NCBI RefSeq assembly: GCF_009709555.1
Contig: NZ_WJBG01000115.1
Location: forward strand, 1-35,548
Source: Streptomyces blattellae
GTDB lineage: Bacteria; Actinomycetota; Actinomycetes; Streptomycetales; Streptomycetaceae
DNA: 35,548 nucleotides
Reading direction: 5' to 3'
The translations under genes and the position numbers were made by a program. Of the stretch, positions 9,670 through 18,992 are shown piece by piece. Every line of letters begins with the position of its first letter. Within the stretch, counting starts at the first letter, position 1. The notes below the pieces were generated by a model. It ran no database searches and was not told the DNA's origin. It worked only from the letters and a program-made list of their open reading frames with translations.

Positions 9670-11316
9670 TCAGTCTCCGCTCCTCGACGCGTTGAACTCC
9701 TCGACCAGTTCCTCGTGCTCCGCGAGCGTCTTGGTGAACTTGCTGGTCTTGCCGTCCAGCGAGATGAAGTAGTACCAGCCGTCGTCCGTCGGGTTGAGCG
9801 CACCCCTGAGCGCTTCCTCGCCGGGGTTGTCGATGGGGCCGGGCGGCAGCCCCTTGACGTAGTACGTGTTGTACGGATTGTCGTACTGCCTCAGCTCGGC
9901 GATCGACAGATCGATCTTGCTCTGATTCTTGATGTAGTTGTACGTGGAGTCGAACTCCAGAGAGCCGTAGGTCTCGGGGTTCCCGGGCTCAAGGCGGTTG
10001 TAGACGACCTCGGCCATCTTGCGGAAGTCGTCATGGCTCGTGCCCTCGGCCTGCGCCAGGCTCGCCACGGTGAGCAGCTGCCAGGGGCCGTCGAGACCCA
10101 GGCTCTTGGCCTTCGTCTCCAGACCGAGCTCTTCGTACTTCTCATTGGCCCGGGCGACCATCTCCTTCAGGACGGCCTCCGGCTTCTGCCCCTTGCTGAC
10201 CGCGTAGCTGGAGGGGTAGAGGAACCCTTCCAGCGGGTCCTTCAGGTTCGGGTGGTTCAACGCCCAGTCCGGCAGCCCGAGGTCCTTGTAGTTCTCCTTC
10301 GCGGCCTTGGCCGTGGTGCCCTTCGACAGCTCCAGTCGCTTGTCGATCTCCTGGTAGACCGCCGTGTTCCGCGAGCCCTCGGCGATGATCAGGTTGTTCT
10401 GGCTGCTGGGGTCGAGCATCATCTCGACGGCGCTGGCGGCGGACATCTCCTTCTTCATGACGTACACGCCGGCCTGGATCGTCTTGCCGTCGGGATTCTG
10501 CGACTGGGCGGCCACGAACGCGTCGACGCTCTTGACGACGCCCTGTTTCTTCAGCTCCTGACCGATGGCGTATCCGCCGGCTCCCTTGGGGATGGTGACG
10601 GTCACCGTCTCGTTCGTGCCGTCGCCCGCGAAGTCCGGCGCCGCGCCGAAACGATCCTGGTAGAACTGGTAGCCGTAGTACCCGACACCGGACAGGCCGC
10701 CGCCGAAGACAAGGACGACCACCAGGCAGGCGCAGCCGCTGCGGCGCTTCTTGGGCTTGCCGCCCCTGCCCCGCCGGTCGCCGCGCCCGCTGTCGTCCCC
10801 CGGCTCGTCGGAGTCGTCGTCATCGTCGCCGCCCGCGAAGAAGGCGTGCTCGCCCTGGTCGGGGCCGGGGTCCCAGTCGGTCCGCTGCTCCGGCTCCTCG
10901 CTCCGTCGGCTCGGCGGCTCGGGCGGCGGGTAGGCGTCGGGCGTGCCGTAGTAGTCGGGCTGCTGCCCGTCGTAGCCCACGGTCTGCTGGCCGTACGGGT
11001 CGGCCGGGTCGGGGTACGGGGCCTGCGCGTGCGTGCCGGTGGGCCAGCCGTTCTCGTCGTACTGCTGATGTCCCTGGCCGCCGTACTGCTGCGGGTCGTA
11101 CTGCTGCTGGTACTGCTGCGACTGGCCGTACCCGGACTGCTCGCCGGTGCCCCAGTCGCCGTACTGCGGCTGCTGCGGGTAGTGCTGCGGCTGGCCGCCG
11201 TAGGCAGGCTGCTGGCCCGCGTGGGCCTGCTGCTGCCCTTCCCATCCGCCGTCCCCGAACAACGGGTCCTCCGGATGCCACGGTTCGGAGCCTTGGCCCC
11301 GGCCATACTCAGTCAT
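9670..11316 (-). CDS. mltG: Endolytic murein transglycosylase MltG (YceG-like), long disordered N-terminus
   Basis: A 548-residue membrane protein that cuts nascent glycan strands and so helps terminate peptidoglycan polymers. Residues 1 to about 190 are cytoplasmic, Gln/Tyr/Gly/Pro-rich with an Asp run (DDDDDSD) and a basic stop-transfer stretch. The single membrane segment is at about 195-216. The outside part has the LysM-like subdomain and the YceG catalytic domain. Its signature VASLAQAEG aligns with E. coli ASIVEKET, so the Glu of QAEG is the likely catalytic acid. The ATG at 11316 is chosen because AGGGG precedes it; the frame stays open upstream but without family homology. It follows ruvX by 121 bp and precedes aroE. 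Confidence 0.93.
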   Translation of the reverse strand: MTEYGRGQGSEPWHPEDPLFGDGGWEGQQQAHAGQQPAYGGQPQHYPQQPQYGDWGTGEQSGYGQSQQYQQQYDPQQYGGQGHQQYDENGWPTGTHAQAPYPDPADPYGQQTVGYDGQQPDYYGTPDAYPPPEPPSRRSEEPEQRTDWDPGPDQGEHAFFAGGDDDDDSDEPGDDSGRGDRRGRGGKPKKRRSGCACLVVVLVFGGGLSGVGYYGYQFYQDRFGAAPDFAGDGTNETVTVTIPKGAGGYAIGQELKKQGVVKSVDAFVAAQSQNPDGKTIQAGVYVMKKEMSAASAVEMMLDPSSQNNLIIAEGSRNTAVYQEIDKRLELSKGTTAKAAKENYKDLGLPDWALNHPNLKDPLEGFLYPSSYAVSKGQKPEAVLKEMVARANEKYEELGLETKAKSLGLDGPWQLLTVASLAQAEGTSHDDFRKMAEVVYNRLEPGNPETYGSLEFDSTYNYIKNQSKIDLSIAELRQYDNPYNTYYVKGLPPGPIDNPGEEALRGALNPTDDGWYYFISLDGKTSKFTKTLAEHEELVEEFNASRSGD

Positions 11317-11437
11317 CGATCCCCTAGAGCCGCGAGGCGGCGGTCGCGCGGCTTTCGGCTCGGCTTCCGTCCCGCCTCTCTTTGTGCGGCAGCTGTTCGA
11401 ACACCGCCGCATCGCGCGGAACGTTACCGTATCGCGA

Positions 11438-11923
11438 TCAGATGACCACTTCGACGCCCTCGCCGGGGGCTTTACCTGACACCCGTTCGGATTCGAGCGC
11501 CTGCTGCAAGATGATCACAGCGGCTGCCTGGTCGATGACGGACCGGCCCTTCTTCGAATTCACGCCCGAGGCACGCAGTCCCTGACCGGCCGTCACCGTG
11601 GTCATGCGTTCGTCCACGAGTCTGACGGATACCGGCGCGATGCCTCTGGCCAGCTCCTGGGCGAAGGCGCGGACCTTGACCGCGGCCGGGCCCTCGCCCC
11701 CCTTGAGGGAGCGAGGGAGACCGACGACGACCTCGATCGGCTCGTACTCCTCGACGAGTTGCCTCAGCCGGCGGTGGGCGGCCGGGATGTCACGTCCCGG
11801 GACCGTCTCCACCGGTGTGGCGAGGATCCCATCGGGGTCGCACGAGGCGACCCCGATACGGGCATCCCCGACGTCGATCGCGAGGCGACGGCCGCGGCGC
11901 ATGACGTGTCCGGCTCCGCTCAC
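11438..11923 (-). CDS. ruvX: RuvX/YqgF, RNase H-fold pre-16S rRNA nuclease-type protein
   Basis: A 161-residue YqgF/RuvX protein, proposed to act in 16S rRNA 5'-end maturation (YqgF in E. coli) and sometimes named a putative Holliday junction resolvase. Visible motifs are [12 protein letters not shown] with the first acidic residue, [19 protein letters not shown] and a C-terminal [14 protein letters not shown]. The GTG at 11923 overlaps the alaS stop (GTGA); an ATG at 11902 (residue 8) is a possible alternative. The alaS-ruvX-mltG order is widespread in actinobacteria. Confidence 0.95.
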   Translation of the reverse strand: MSGAGHVMRRGRRLAIDVGDARIGVASCDPDGILATPVETVPGRDIPAAHRRLRQLVEEYEPIEVVVGLPRSLKGGEGPAAVKVRAFAQELARGIAPVSVRLVDERMTTVTAGQGLRASGVNSKKGRSVIDQAAAVIILQQALESERVSGKAPGEGVEVVI

Positions 11924-14592
11924 TTGGCCGTTTCCGCCACGAGGCGCTCGACCGCGTCGACGGCCTCGCCGATGGCGGCCGGGTTCTGGCCGCCGCCCTG
12001 GGCGACGTCCGGCTTGCCGCCACCGCCGCCGCCGAGGGTCTTGGCGGCCGTGCGGACCAGATCGCCGGCCTTCAGACCGCGCTCGCGGGCGGCCTCGTTG
12101 GTGGCGATGACCGTCAGCGGCTTGCCGCCCGCCGCGGTGAACAGGGCGACCACGGCGGCCCGTCCGCCCTGGATACGGCCGCGCACGTCGAGGACCAGCT
12201 TGCGCAGGTCGTCGGCGGTCGTGCCGTCCGGAACCCGGCCCGTCACCAGGGCGATACCGCGGACGTCCTGCGCGGACTCGACGAGACCGGCGGCGGCCTG
12301 GAGGACCTTCTCGGCGCGGAACTTCTCGATCTCCTTCTCGGCGTCCTTCAGCCTGCCGAGCATGGTGGAGACCTTCTCCGGGAGCTCCTCCGGGCGGCCC
12401 TTGATCAGCTCCTGGAGCTGGGCGACGACCGTGTGCTCACGGGCGAGGAAGTTGTAGGCGTCCACACCGACCAGAGCCTCGATACGGCGCACGCCCGAGC
12501 CGATCGACGACTCGCCGAGCAGCTTCACCAGGCCCAGCTGGGCGGTGTTGTGCACATGCGTTCCGCCGCACAGCTCCTTGGAGAAGTCGCCGATGGTCAC
12601 GACGCGGACCCGCTCGCCGTACTTCTCGCCGAACTCGGCGATGGCGCCCTGCTTCTTGGCGTCGTCGATGCCCATGACATCGGCGCGCACGTCGAGGTCG
12701 CGGGCGAGCACTTCGTTGATCTTCTGCTCGACGTCGGTCATCACGGCCGTGGGAACGGCGGACGGGGAACCGAAGTCGAAGCGGAAGCGGCCCGGCTGGT
12801 TCTCGGAACCGGCCTGGGCGGCCGTCGGGCCGAGGGCGTCGCGCAGGGCCTGGTGCGTGAGGTGCGTGGCCGAGTGGGCGCGGGCGATGGCCTTGCGGCG
12901 CCGGTCGTCGATGGAGGCGTGGGCCTTGGCGCCGACGGTGACCTCGCCGACCTGGACGACGCCCTTGTGCACGTACACACCCGGGACCGGCTTCTGGCAG
13001 TCGCGGATCTCGATGACGGCGCCGGTGTCGGCCTTGATGCGGCCGGTGTCACCGATCTGGCCGCCGCCCTCGGCGTAGAACGGCGTGCGGTCGAGGACGA
13101 TCTCGACCTCGTCGCCCTCGGTGGCGGCCGGGGAGGACAGGCCGTCGACGAGGATGCCGACGATCGTGGACTCGCCCTCGGTGTCGGTGTAGCCGATGAA
13201 CTCGGTCTCGCCCGCGGTGTCGGCGATCTGGCGGTAGGCGCCCACGCCGGCGTGGCCGGTCTTCTTGGCCTGGGCGTCGGCCTTGGCGCGCTCCCGCTGC
13301 TCCTTCATCAGGCGGCGGAAGCCGTCCTCGTCCACGGTCAGGCCCTGCTCGGCGGCCATCTCCAGGGTGAGGTCGATCGGGAAGCCCCAGGTGTCGTGGA
13401 GCAGGAAGGCCTTGTCGCCGGCGAGGACCGTGCCGCCGGCGGCCTTGGTGTCGGTGACGGCGGTGTCGAGGATGTTGGTGCCGGCCTTCAGTGTCTTGAG
13501 GAAGGCGTTCTCCTCGGCGAGGGCGACCTTCTCGATGCGCTCGCGGTCGGTGATCAGCTCGGGGTACTGCTGGCCCATCATCCCGATGACCGTGTCGATC
13601 AGGTCCTTGACGACCGGGCCGGTGGCGCCGAGGAGGCGCATGTTGCGGATGGCGCGGCGCATGATGCGGCGCAGCACATAGCCGCGGCCCTCGTTGCCGG
13701 GGGTGACGCCGTCGCCGATGAGCATCACGGACGTCCGCATGTGGTCCGTGACGACGCGCAGCGACACGTCCGACTCGTGCGCGGCGCCGTAGTGCACGCC
13801 GGTCAGCTCGGTGGCCTTCTTGATGACGGCCATGGAGGTGTCGATCTCGTACATGTTCTGCACGCCCTGCAGAATCATGGCGAGGCGCTCCAGGCCGAGG
13901 CCCGTGTCGATGTTCTTGCTCGGCAGGTCGCCGAGGATCTCGAAGTCCTCCTTGCCGGTGCCCTCGCCACGCTCGTACTGCATGAAGACGAGGTTCCAGA
14001 TCTCCACGTACCGCTCGTCGTTGACGGCGGGGCCGCCCTCGACGCCGAACTCGGGGCCGCGGTCGTAGTTGATCTCGGAACACGGGCCGCAGGGGCCGGG
14101 GACGCCCATGGACCAGTAGTTGTCCTTCTTGCCCAGGCGCTGGATGCGTTCGGCCGGGACGCCGACGACGTCGCGCCAGATGCGCTCGGCCTCGTCGTCC
14201 TCCAGGTAGACGGTGATCCACAGGCGATCGGGGTCGAGGCCGTAACCGCCCTTGTCCTGGGGGCTGGTGAGCAGCTCCCAGGCGTACTTGACGGCGCCTT
14301 CCTTGAAGTAGTCGCCGAAGGAGAAGTTGCCGCACATCTGGAAGAACGTGCCGTGCCGGGTGGTCTTGCCGACCTCTTCGATGTCCGGCGTGCGCACGCA
14401 TTTCTGCACGCTGGTGGCGCGGGCGTAGGGCGGCTTGACCTCGCCCAGGAAGTAGGGCTTGAAGGGCACCATGCCGGCCGGGACGAGAAGCAGAGTCGGG
14501 TCGTCCGCGATGAGCGACGCCGAAGGGACGACGGTGTGACCGCGCTCCTCGAAGAAGCTCAACCAGCGGCGGCGGATCTCGGCCGACTCCAT
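11920..14592 (-). CDS. alaS: Alanyl-tRNA synthetase
   Basis: An 890-residue class II AlaRS, full length. It has the catalytic domain ([13 protein letters not shown], then [14 protein letters not shown] and [19 protein letters not shown]), a tRNA-recognition domain, an editing domain with HSATHL and CGGTHV zinc/editing motifs, and a Gly-rich C-Ala end ([16 protein letters not shown]). It charges tRNA-Ala and clears mischarged Ser and Gly. The ATG at 14592 overlaps the stop of the DUF6167 gene, so it is coupled to that gene. The stop overlaps ruvX. Confidence 0.98.
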   Translation of the reverse strand: MESAEIRRRWLSFFEERGHTVVPSASLIADDPTLLLVPAGMVPFKPYFLGEVKPPYARATSVQKCVRTPDIEEVGKTTRHGTFFQMCGNFSFGDYFKEGAVKYAWELLTSPQDKGGYGLDPDRLWITVYLEDDEAERIWRDVVGVPAERIQRLGKKDNYWSMGVPGPCGPCSEINYDRGPEFGVEGGPAVNDERYVEIWNLVFMQYERGEGTGKEDFEILGDLPSKNIDTGLGLERLAMILQGVQNMYEIDTSMAVIKKATELTGVHYGAAHESDVSLRVVTDHMRTSVMLIGDGVTPGNEGRGYVLRRIMRRAIRNMRLLGATGPVVKDLIDTVIGMMGQQYPELITDRERIEKVALAEENAFLKTLKAGTNILDTAVTDTKAAGGTVLAGDKAFLLHDTWGFPIDLTLEMAAEQGLTVDEDGFRRLMKEQRERAKADAQAKKTGHAGVGAYRQIADTAGETEFIGYTDTEGESTIVGILVDGLSSPAATEGDEVEIVLDRTPFYAEGGGQIGDTGRIKADTGAVIEIRDCQKPVPGVYVHKGVVQVGEVTVGAKAHASIDDRRRKAIARAHSATHLTHQALRDALGPTAAQAGSENQPGRFRFDFGSPSAVPTAVMTDVEQKINEVLARDLDVRADVMGIDDAKKQGAIAEFGEKYGERVRVVTIGDFSKELCGGTHVHNTAQLGLVKLLGESSIGSGVRRIEALVGVDAYNFLAREHTVVAQLQELIKGRPEELPEKVSTMLGRLKDAEKEIEKFRAEKVLQAAAGLVESAQDVRGIALVTGRVPDGTTADDLRKLVLDVRGRIQGGRAAVVALFTAAGGKPLTVIATNEAARERGLKAGDLVRTAAKTLGGGGGGKPDVAQGGGQNPAAIGEAVDAVERLVAETAK

Positions 14593-14942
14593 CAGTGGTC
14601 CTCATTCCGGTTGTACGAGTACGTCGTCCTGTCGCTGTCGACGGACTTCGGGTTGTTGCGGTTCTCGATGGCGGCGAAGCGCCGGGGTGCGGGGAGTTCG
14701 GGGTTCTCGTTGATCCCCAGCGCCTCCCCCAGCTCGGCCTCCCGCTGGGCCATGCCGTCGCGGACGTCGAGGGCGAAGCCCACCGCGCGGTCCTTGAGCC
14801 GGTGACCGGCTTCGAGCGCCTTGTCGGCCGCGGTCGCGGCGAGGTTCTCGGGGGTCAGCTGCTTCAGCCTGCGGTTGACCTTGGTGGTGGCCCAGACACC
14901 GGCGGCGACGCCCGTGGTGAACCAGAACGTACGGCGGAACAT
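14592..14942 (-). CDS. DUF6167 family small membrane-anchored protein
   Basis: A 116-residue protein with an N-terminal hydrophobic segment (about 4-20, [19 protein letters not shown]) and a charged helical remainder, ending in an Asn/Arg/Tyr-rich tail. It matches the actinobacterial DUF6167 family, which I know only from its conserved place before alaS. The function is unknown. It is 8 bp downstream of the DUF948 gene and its stop overlaps the alaS start. The tight coupling with two membrane-associated small proteins and AlaRS is conserved in Streptomyces. Confidence 0.85.
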   Translation of the reverse strand: MFRRTFWFTTGVAAGVWATTKVNRRLKQLTPENLAATAADKALEAGHRLKDRAVGFALDVRDGMAQREAELGEALGINENPELPAPRRFAAIENRNNPKSVDSDRTTYSYNRNEDH

Positions 14943-14950
14943 CGCTTCGC

Positions 14951-15385
14951 TCAGTCCTTCTTCCGCTTCGCCCGCCGTGCGGCCGGGACGGTGCGGCCCA
15001 CGATCACGGTACGCCGGGGCGCCTTCGCGGGCACGTCGTCCTTGCGGCCGCCGATGGCCCGGCGCACGCCGTAACCGAAGGCCGCGACCTTGACCAGGGG
15101 GCCGCCGAAGGTGGAGGCGACGGTCGTCGAGAGCGCGGACGCGTTCGACGTGACCTCCTGGACGTCCGACGCGATCGAATCGACCCGGTCGATCTGGGTC
15201 TGCGCGGAACGCACCGCCGCGGAGGCGTCTGCCAGGAGCGGGACGGCCTGGTCGGTCACGTCCGCGACGAGTTTGGTGGTCGCCTTGAGCGTCTGGGCCA
15301 GCCTCACCAGTGCGACGGCGAGGAAGGAGACCAGGATCGCCCAGAAGACGGCCACCAGGATCCCGGCCACCTCTCCACCGGACAC
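14951..15385 (-). CDS. DUF948 domain-containing membrane protein
   Basis: A 144-residue protein with one N-terminal membrane helix (about 6-26) and a long helical region (about 30-105, with LAQTLKATTKLVADV, then AAVRSAQTQIDRVDS), ending in a very basic tail (ARRAKRKKD). It is a DUF948 protein; some family members are described as stress-related, but the role here is unknown. GTG at 15385 is chosen from the family N-terminus (SGGEVAGILVAVFWA). A GGGAG lies about 13 bases upstream, which is a long spacing; a GTG three codons earlier is the alternative. It leads the DUF948-DUF6167-alaS-ruvX-mltG-aroE gene string. Confidence 0.85.
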   Translation of the reverse strand: MSGGEVAGILVAVFWAILVSFLAVALVRLAQTLKATTKLVADVTDQAVPLLADASAAVRSAQTQIDRVDSIASDVQEVTSNASALSTTVASTFGGPLVKVAAFGYGVRRAIGGRKDDVPAKAPRRTVIVGRTVPAARRAKRKKD

Positions 15386-15438
15386 TGTGTGCACCCGCTC
15401 CCTGAAACGTGCCTCTACATCGAAAAAGTCGTGGGCCG

Positions 15439-15444
15439 AGCCTA
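15439..15444 (-). promoter_or_regulatory. Probable -10 box for the DUF948-alaS operon
   Basis: TAGGCT on the minus strand, about 54 bp before the GTG at 15385, fits a HrdB-type -10. No good -35 hexamer is visible at 17-18 bp. Confidence 0.4.
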
Positions 15445-15600
15445 TCGCGCCGGGCATGCCCCTCCGTACCGGATTACGGCCCGTGCGCACATGACTTGAG
15501 CCGTGCCGCTGAACTCGGCGCTCTGGCCGGGCTGCCCGATGCCGGGCGGCCGGTCACCGTGACAGGAGCCGGCGGAGTCGGAAGCATGCGAGGCGGTGCC

Positions 15601-15702
15601 CGGGAGGATCTCGGCGACCGGAGGCGGCATGGACCGGGAGGATCTCGGCGACCGGAGGCGGCATGGACCGGGAGGATCTCGGCGGCCGAGGCGGCGGTGG
15701 AC
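15601..15702. repeat. 34-bp direct repeat, two identical copies plus a diverged third
   Basis: The units at 15601 and 15635 are identical over all 34 bases. The third, starting at 15669, keeps the first 16 bases and then drifts. Confidence 0.95.
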
Positions 15703-15735
15703 ACCGGGCGCTTCAGCGGTCCGCCGACCGGAATC

Positions 15736-15771
15736 TGCCGGCGATGCCGGCGATGCCGGCGATGCCGGCGC
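15736..15771. repeat. Four-copy 9-bp microsatellite
   Basis: TGCCGGCGA repeats at 15736, 15745, 15754 and 15763 (the last ends in C). Each unit contains the palindrome GCCGGC. Confidence 0.95.
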
Positions 15772-15810
15772 CGCCTGGTCCCGCGCTCGGACGGGCGCCG
15801 CAGACATGCG

Positions 15811-15856
15811 CAGCCCGCCGCCTCGCCCACCCGGAGGGCGGGGAGACGGCGGGCTG
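15811..15856 (-). terminator. Stem-loop downstream of rpsD
   Basis: CAGCCCGCCG (15811-15820) pairs perfectly with CGGCGGGCTG (15847-15856), and the interior can form a further GC-rich stem. It begins 23 bp after the rpsD stop and is the likely terminator. Confidence 0.65.
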
Positions 15857-15878
15857 AGGTGCTACGGCCTGCTGGTGA

Positions 15879-16493
15879 TCAGCGGGCGTAGTACTCGACG
15901 ACGAGCTGCTCGTCGCAGATCACCGGGATCTCCTTGCGGTTCGGCTCGCGGTCCAGGCGGAACGCCAGGGCCTTGAGGTTCACCTGGAGGTAGCGCGGGG
16001 TCTCACCCTCGGGGGCGAAGCCGCCCTCACGGGCGATGGAGAAGAGGGTCTTCTCACGGCTGCGCTCACGGACCATCACGACGTCGTCGGGCTTGACGCG
16101 GAAGGACGGCTTGTCGACCTTCTGGCCGTTGACCTCGATGTGGCCGTGGACGACCATCTGGCGGGCCTGGTAGATCGTGCGGGCGATGCCCGAACGGAGG
16201 ACCAGCGCGTCGAGACGACGCTCCAGCTCGATGATCAGGGCCTCACCGGTCTTGCCCTGAACCTTGGAGGCACGCTCGTAGGCGCGGACGAGCTGGCGCT
16301 CGGACACGTCGTACTGCGCACGCAGACGCTGCTTCTCCAGCAGACGGACCTTGTAGTCCGAGTTCTGCTTGCGGCCACGGCCGTGCTCACCCGGGGGGTA
16401 GGGACGGGCCTCGAAGTACTTGACGGCCTTCGGGGTCAGCGCGATGCCGAGGGCACGCGACTTCTTGACCTTGGGGCGGGACTGGTTCGCCAC
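15879..16493 (-). CDS. rpsD: 30S ribosomal protein S4
   Basis: A 204-residue S4, usual length, a primary 16S rRNA binder that starts small-subunit assembly. It has the N-terminal S4 domain and the S4 RNA-binding motif ([20 protein letters not shown], then [11 protein letters not shown]). It lacks the N-terminal Cys cluster of zinc-binding S4, so it is the C-minus type. The GTG at 16493 is preceded by AGGAAAG; the frame is open further upstream but without homology. It is read alone from a long leader. In many bacteria S4 autoregulates through its mRNA. Confidence 0.97.
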   Translation of the reverse strand: MANQSRPKVKKSRALGIALTPKAVKYFEARPYPPGEHGRGRKQNSDYKVRLLEKQRLRAQYDVSERQLVRAYERASKVQGKTGEALIIELERRLDALVLRSGIARTIYQARQMVVHGHIEVNGQKVDKPSFRVKPDDVVMVRERSREKTLFSIAREGGFAPEGETPRYLQVNLKALAFRLDREPNRKEIPVICDEQLVVEYYAR

Positions 16494-16795
16494 TGCTTCT
16501 TCTTTCCTGTTTGCCGGCTCGTCAGGGTTGAGGGAGGTCGCATCCGCAGCCGGGGAAACCCCACAGGCACATGGACCTGCCGGGCAGCCGCTCCCCTGGT
16601 CTGGGCACATATGTGCAGCACGCGAGTGGCCCACCGGCCGGTCCCGTCCTGACGACGAGTGGTGGTGGGCTGCCCGCGACACCTGATCGACGGTGCGCGA
16701 CGCTCCTGGAGCCGATCCGCGAGGACCGGGTCTCCGGCTGACCGTCCTGTTCTGACTGCACAGGACACAGCACTTCGAGGAAGTCTACAGGGTGC
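16494..16795 (-). other. Long rpsD leader region
   Basis: 302 bases without a gene between the rarA stop and rpsD. If the -10 box TAGACT at 16782-16787 is used, the rpsD leader is about 280 bases long. It contains a 12-bp perfect palindrome GCACATATGTGC (16605-16616) and GC-rich stems. This would suit an autoregulated ribosomal protein leader, but I cannot match it to a known RNA motif. Confidence 0.45.
16782..16787 (-). promoter_or_regulatory. Candidate -10 box for rpsD
   Basis: TAGACT on the minus strand, 9 bases after the rarA stop codon. It is a good HrdB-type -10, but the -35 is not evident. Confidence 0.4.
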
Positions 16796-18151
16796 TCAGG
16801 ACCGCTTACGCCCGAGGTGCTTGCGGGTCCAATCGACCGCGTCCGCGTACCGCGCCTCGGCGCCGTGCCGCGTCGGTGTGTAGTACTCCCGGTCCTGGAG
16901 GGCGTCCGGGGCGTACTGCTGCTCGGCGATGCCCTCGGCCAGGTCGTGCGGATACACATACCCCTGCGCGTGGCCGAGCTTGGCCGCGCCCTTGTAGTGC
17001 CCGTCGCGCAGATGCGGTGGGACGGGACCCGCCAGTCCCTTGCGTACGTCGTCCAGGGCGGCGCCGATGGCGGTCGTCGCGGCGTTGGACTTGGGGGCGA
17101 GGGCCAGGGCGATGGTGGCGTGGCTGAGCGTGAGGGCGGCCTCGGGGAAGCCGATCATGGCGACGGCCTGGGCGGCGGCGACGGCTATGGGCAGCGCGTT
17201 CGGATCGGCCAGGCCGATGTCCTCGCTGGCGGAGATCATCAGGCGGCGGGCGATGAAGCGGGGGTCCTCCCCGGCCTCGATCATCCGGGCGAGGTAGTGC
17301 AGGGCCGCGTCGACGTCGGAGCCGCGGATGGACTTGATGAGGGCGCTGGCCACGTCGTAGTGCTGGTCGCCGTCGCGGTCGTACTTCACCGCCGCCCGGT
17401 CGACCGTCTCCTCCAGGGTGGCGAGGCCGATCTCCGTCTCGCCCTTGTCCAGCGCGGCTCCGGCGGATGCCTCCAGGGCGGTGAGGGCGCGGCGGGCGTC
17501 GCCGCCGGCGATGCGCAGGAGGTGGGCCTCGGTGTCCTCGGGGAGGGTGACGGCGCCCTTGAGGCCTCGCTCGTCGGACAGCGCCCGCTCGATGAGGCTC
17601 CTGATGTCGTCGTCCGTGAGGGGTTCGAGGGTGAGGAGAAGGGAGCGGGAGAGCAGGGGCGAGATCACGGAGAAGTACGGGTTCTCCGTCGTCGCCGCGA
17701 TCAGGGTCACCCAGCGGTTCTCGACGGCCGGCAGCAGGGAGTCCTGCTGGGCCTTGCTGAAGCGGTGGATCTCGTCGAGGAAGAGGACGGTCTCCTTGCC
17801 GAAGCCGCCGGTGGCACGTCGGGCGCCGTCGATGACCGCGCGGACCTCCTTGACGCCCGCGGTGATCGCCGAAAGCTCCACGAAACGCTTGTTGGTGGCC
17901 TTCGACACGACATACGCCAGGGTCGTCTTGCCGGTGCCGGGCGGGCCCCAGAGGATCACCGACGAGGGTCCGGCGGGGCCGGAGGCGCCCTCGCCGACCA
18001 GTCTGCGCAGGGGTGAGCCCGGTTTCAGCAGGTGCTGCTGGCCCACGACCTCGTCGAGGGTGCGCGGGCGCATCCGTACCGCCAGGGGGCTGCTGGACGG
18101 GTCCTTCTCCTGGCGTTCTTCTGCTGCGGCGGTGAACAGGTCGGGCTCCAC
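16796..18151 (-). CDS. rarA: Replication-associated recombination protein RarA/MgsA
   Basis: A 451-residue AAA+ ATPase of the RarA/Mgs1/WRNIP1 family, which acts at stalled replication forks with SSB. It has Walker [10 protein letters not shown], Walker [10 protein letters not shown], sensor 1 AATTEN, the arginine-finger block LLSRSLLL and the C-terminal tetramerisation region ([18 protein letters not shown]). The start is GTG at 18151, which lies 7 bases after a TAGGGT -10 box, so the transcript is probably leaderless. That -10 belongs to a PafBC-type DNA-damage promoter (separate entry). The gene follows the VKOR gene by 42 bp but is likely transcribed independently. Confidence 0.96.
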   Translation of the reverse strand: MEPDLFTAAAEERQEKDPSSSPLAVRMRPRTLDEVVGQQHLLKPGSPLRRLVGEGASGPAGPSSVILWGPPGTGKTTLAYVVSKATNKRFVELSAITAGVKEVRAVIDGARRATGGFGKETVLFLDEIHRFSKAQQDSLLPAVENRWVTLIAATTENPYFSVISPLLSRSLLLTLEPLTDDDIRSLIERALSDERGLKGAVTLPEDTEAHLLRIAGGDARRALTALEASAGAALDKGETEIGLATLEETVDRAAVKYDRDGDQHYDVASALIKSIRGSDVDAALHYLARMIEAGEDPRFIARRLMISASEDIGLADPNALPIAVAAAQAVAMIGFPEAALTLSHATIALALAPKSNAATTAIGAALDDVRKGLAGPVPPHLRDGHYKGAAKLGHAQGYVYPHDLAEGIAEQQYAPDALQDREYYTPTRHGAEARYADAVDWTRKHLGRKRS

Positions 18152-18158
18152 GCTGAAA

Positions 18159-18180
18159 ACCCTAATTCACCGCACTGACA
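18159..18180 (-). promoter_or_regulatory. RecA-NDp/PafBC-type promoter of rarA
   Basis: On the minus strand TGTCAGTG (18180-18173), 8 bases, then TAGGGT (18164-18159). This matches the RecA/LexA-independent DNA-damage motif TTGTCRGTG-N8-TANNNT except that the first T is C. The -10 stands 7 bases before the GTG start, implying a leaderless mRNA. The motif is known from mycobacteria and streptomycetes and is bound by RNA polymerase with the PafBC activator. Function here is inferred from the match. Confidence 0.75.
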
Positions 18181-18193
18181 GTCCGGTCCGGCG

Positions 18194-18850
18194 TCAGCTG
18201 GTCCAGAAGTCCCACCAGCGGGTCAGGATCAGCATGCCGATGATGCCGATGTGCATGACCGGCAGGACCCAGGTGAACTCGCCGAAGAAGCCCTTGAGCC
18301 AGCTCGGCGCGGGCAGGAAGCCCTTGCGGATGTTGAACGAGGTCACGTACCAGAACATGACGATCGTCGCGACCCAGGCCAGGCAGCACCACAGGCACAG
18401 CGCGTTGATCCGGTACAGGGACTGGAATGTCAGCCAGGCGCAGAAGCCGACGCCGAAGAGCGTGCCGGCGTTGAAGGTGAGCCAGTACCAGCGCGGGAAG
18501 CGGGCGCCGGCGAGCAGGCTCATACCGACGCAGATGACGATGCCGTAGGCGACGAGGCCGAGCATCGGGTTGGGGAACCCGAAGGCCGAGGCCTGGTCGC
18601 TCTCCATGACGCTGCCGCAGGAGACGACGGGGTTCAGGCTGCAAGCGGGCGTGAAGGTCTTGCCCTCGGCCTTGGCCTCAAGCAGCTTGAACTTGTCGAT
18701 CGTGATGACCCACGCGGCGAGCAGTCCGGCCGCACCGGTGATCACCAGCAGCAGGGCGAGGGCACGGCTGCCGCCCTCCGCGCGCCGCGACGGGGCGACG
18801 CGGTCCGGCTCGTGGTCGGTGGAGACGTCGGTCACTGTCGTCTTGCTCAT
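18194..18850 (-). CDS. Vitamin K epoxide reductase (VKOR) family membrane protein
   Basis: A 218-residue protein with about five membrane helices. VKOR homologues in actinobacteria recycle the DsbA-like oxidases that form disulfides in exported proteins, passing electrons to menaquinone. The four functional cysteines are present: the loop pair C70 and C78 (TPACSLNPVVSCGS) and the active-site CxxC C152-L-W-C155. The ATG at 18850 is chosen because the hydrophobic N-terminal family region follows; upstream codons lack homology. It lies divergent to the ABC pseudogene. No DsbA-like partner is encoded in the window. Confidence 0.9.
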   Translation of the reverse strand: MSKTTVTDVSTDHEPDRVAPSRRAEGGSRALALLLVITGAAGLLAAWVITIDKFKLLEAKAEGKTFTPACSLNPVVSCGSVMESDQASAFGFPNPMLGLVAYGIVICVGMSLLAGARFPRWYWLTFNAGTLFGVGFCAWLTFQSLYRINALCLWCCLAWVATIVMFWYVTSFNIRKGFLPAPSWLKGFFGEFTWVLPVMHIGIIGMLILTRWWDFWTS

Positions 18851-18992
18851 TTCGCCGATTCCGTCACGTGAGATGTGGAGCTTCTTCCGGCAGGGACATT
18901 GTGCCGCACGCGCGCGTATCCATCGTTCGGTGGACACAGGGAGGTACGCACGGTCGTCCCGCACCGTTCGCTTCCGGACGGGACTCATCCTC

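Larger units (their letters stand above)
15386..15878. other. Intergenic region with short tandem repeats, no gene seen
   Basis: Between the DUF948 gene and rpsD there are 493 bases without a convincing gene. The region holds two identical 34-bp units (15601-15634 and 15635-15668) followed by a diverged third (to 15702), four 9-bp units TGCCGGCGA (15736-15771, the last changed by one base), the DUF948 promoter, and the stem-loop after rpsD. Short open frames on the plus strand have no family resemblance and consist of repeat translation. Confidence 0.75.

Noticed and set aside
9637..11445. Long open frame on the plus strand opposite mltG
   Set aside because: Shadow of mltG; a hydrophobic Leu/Val-rich translation that only mirrors the Gln/Tyr/Asp codons of the real gene.
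12433..14805. Very long open frame on the plus strand opposite alaS (790 codons)
   Set aside because: It is the mirror of a real gene. High GC at third positions of alaS removes stop codons on the opposite strand. The translation is Val/Ala/Gly/Leu/Asp-rich without any family resemblance.
15596..15976. Plus-strand open frame over the 34-bp repeats
   Set aside because: It is made of repeat translation and runs antisense into rpsD. No ribosome binding site or homology is visible.
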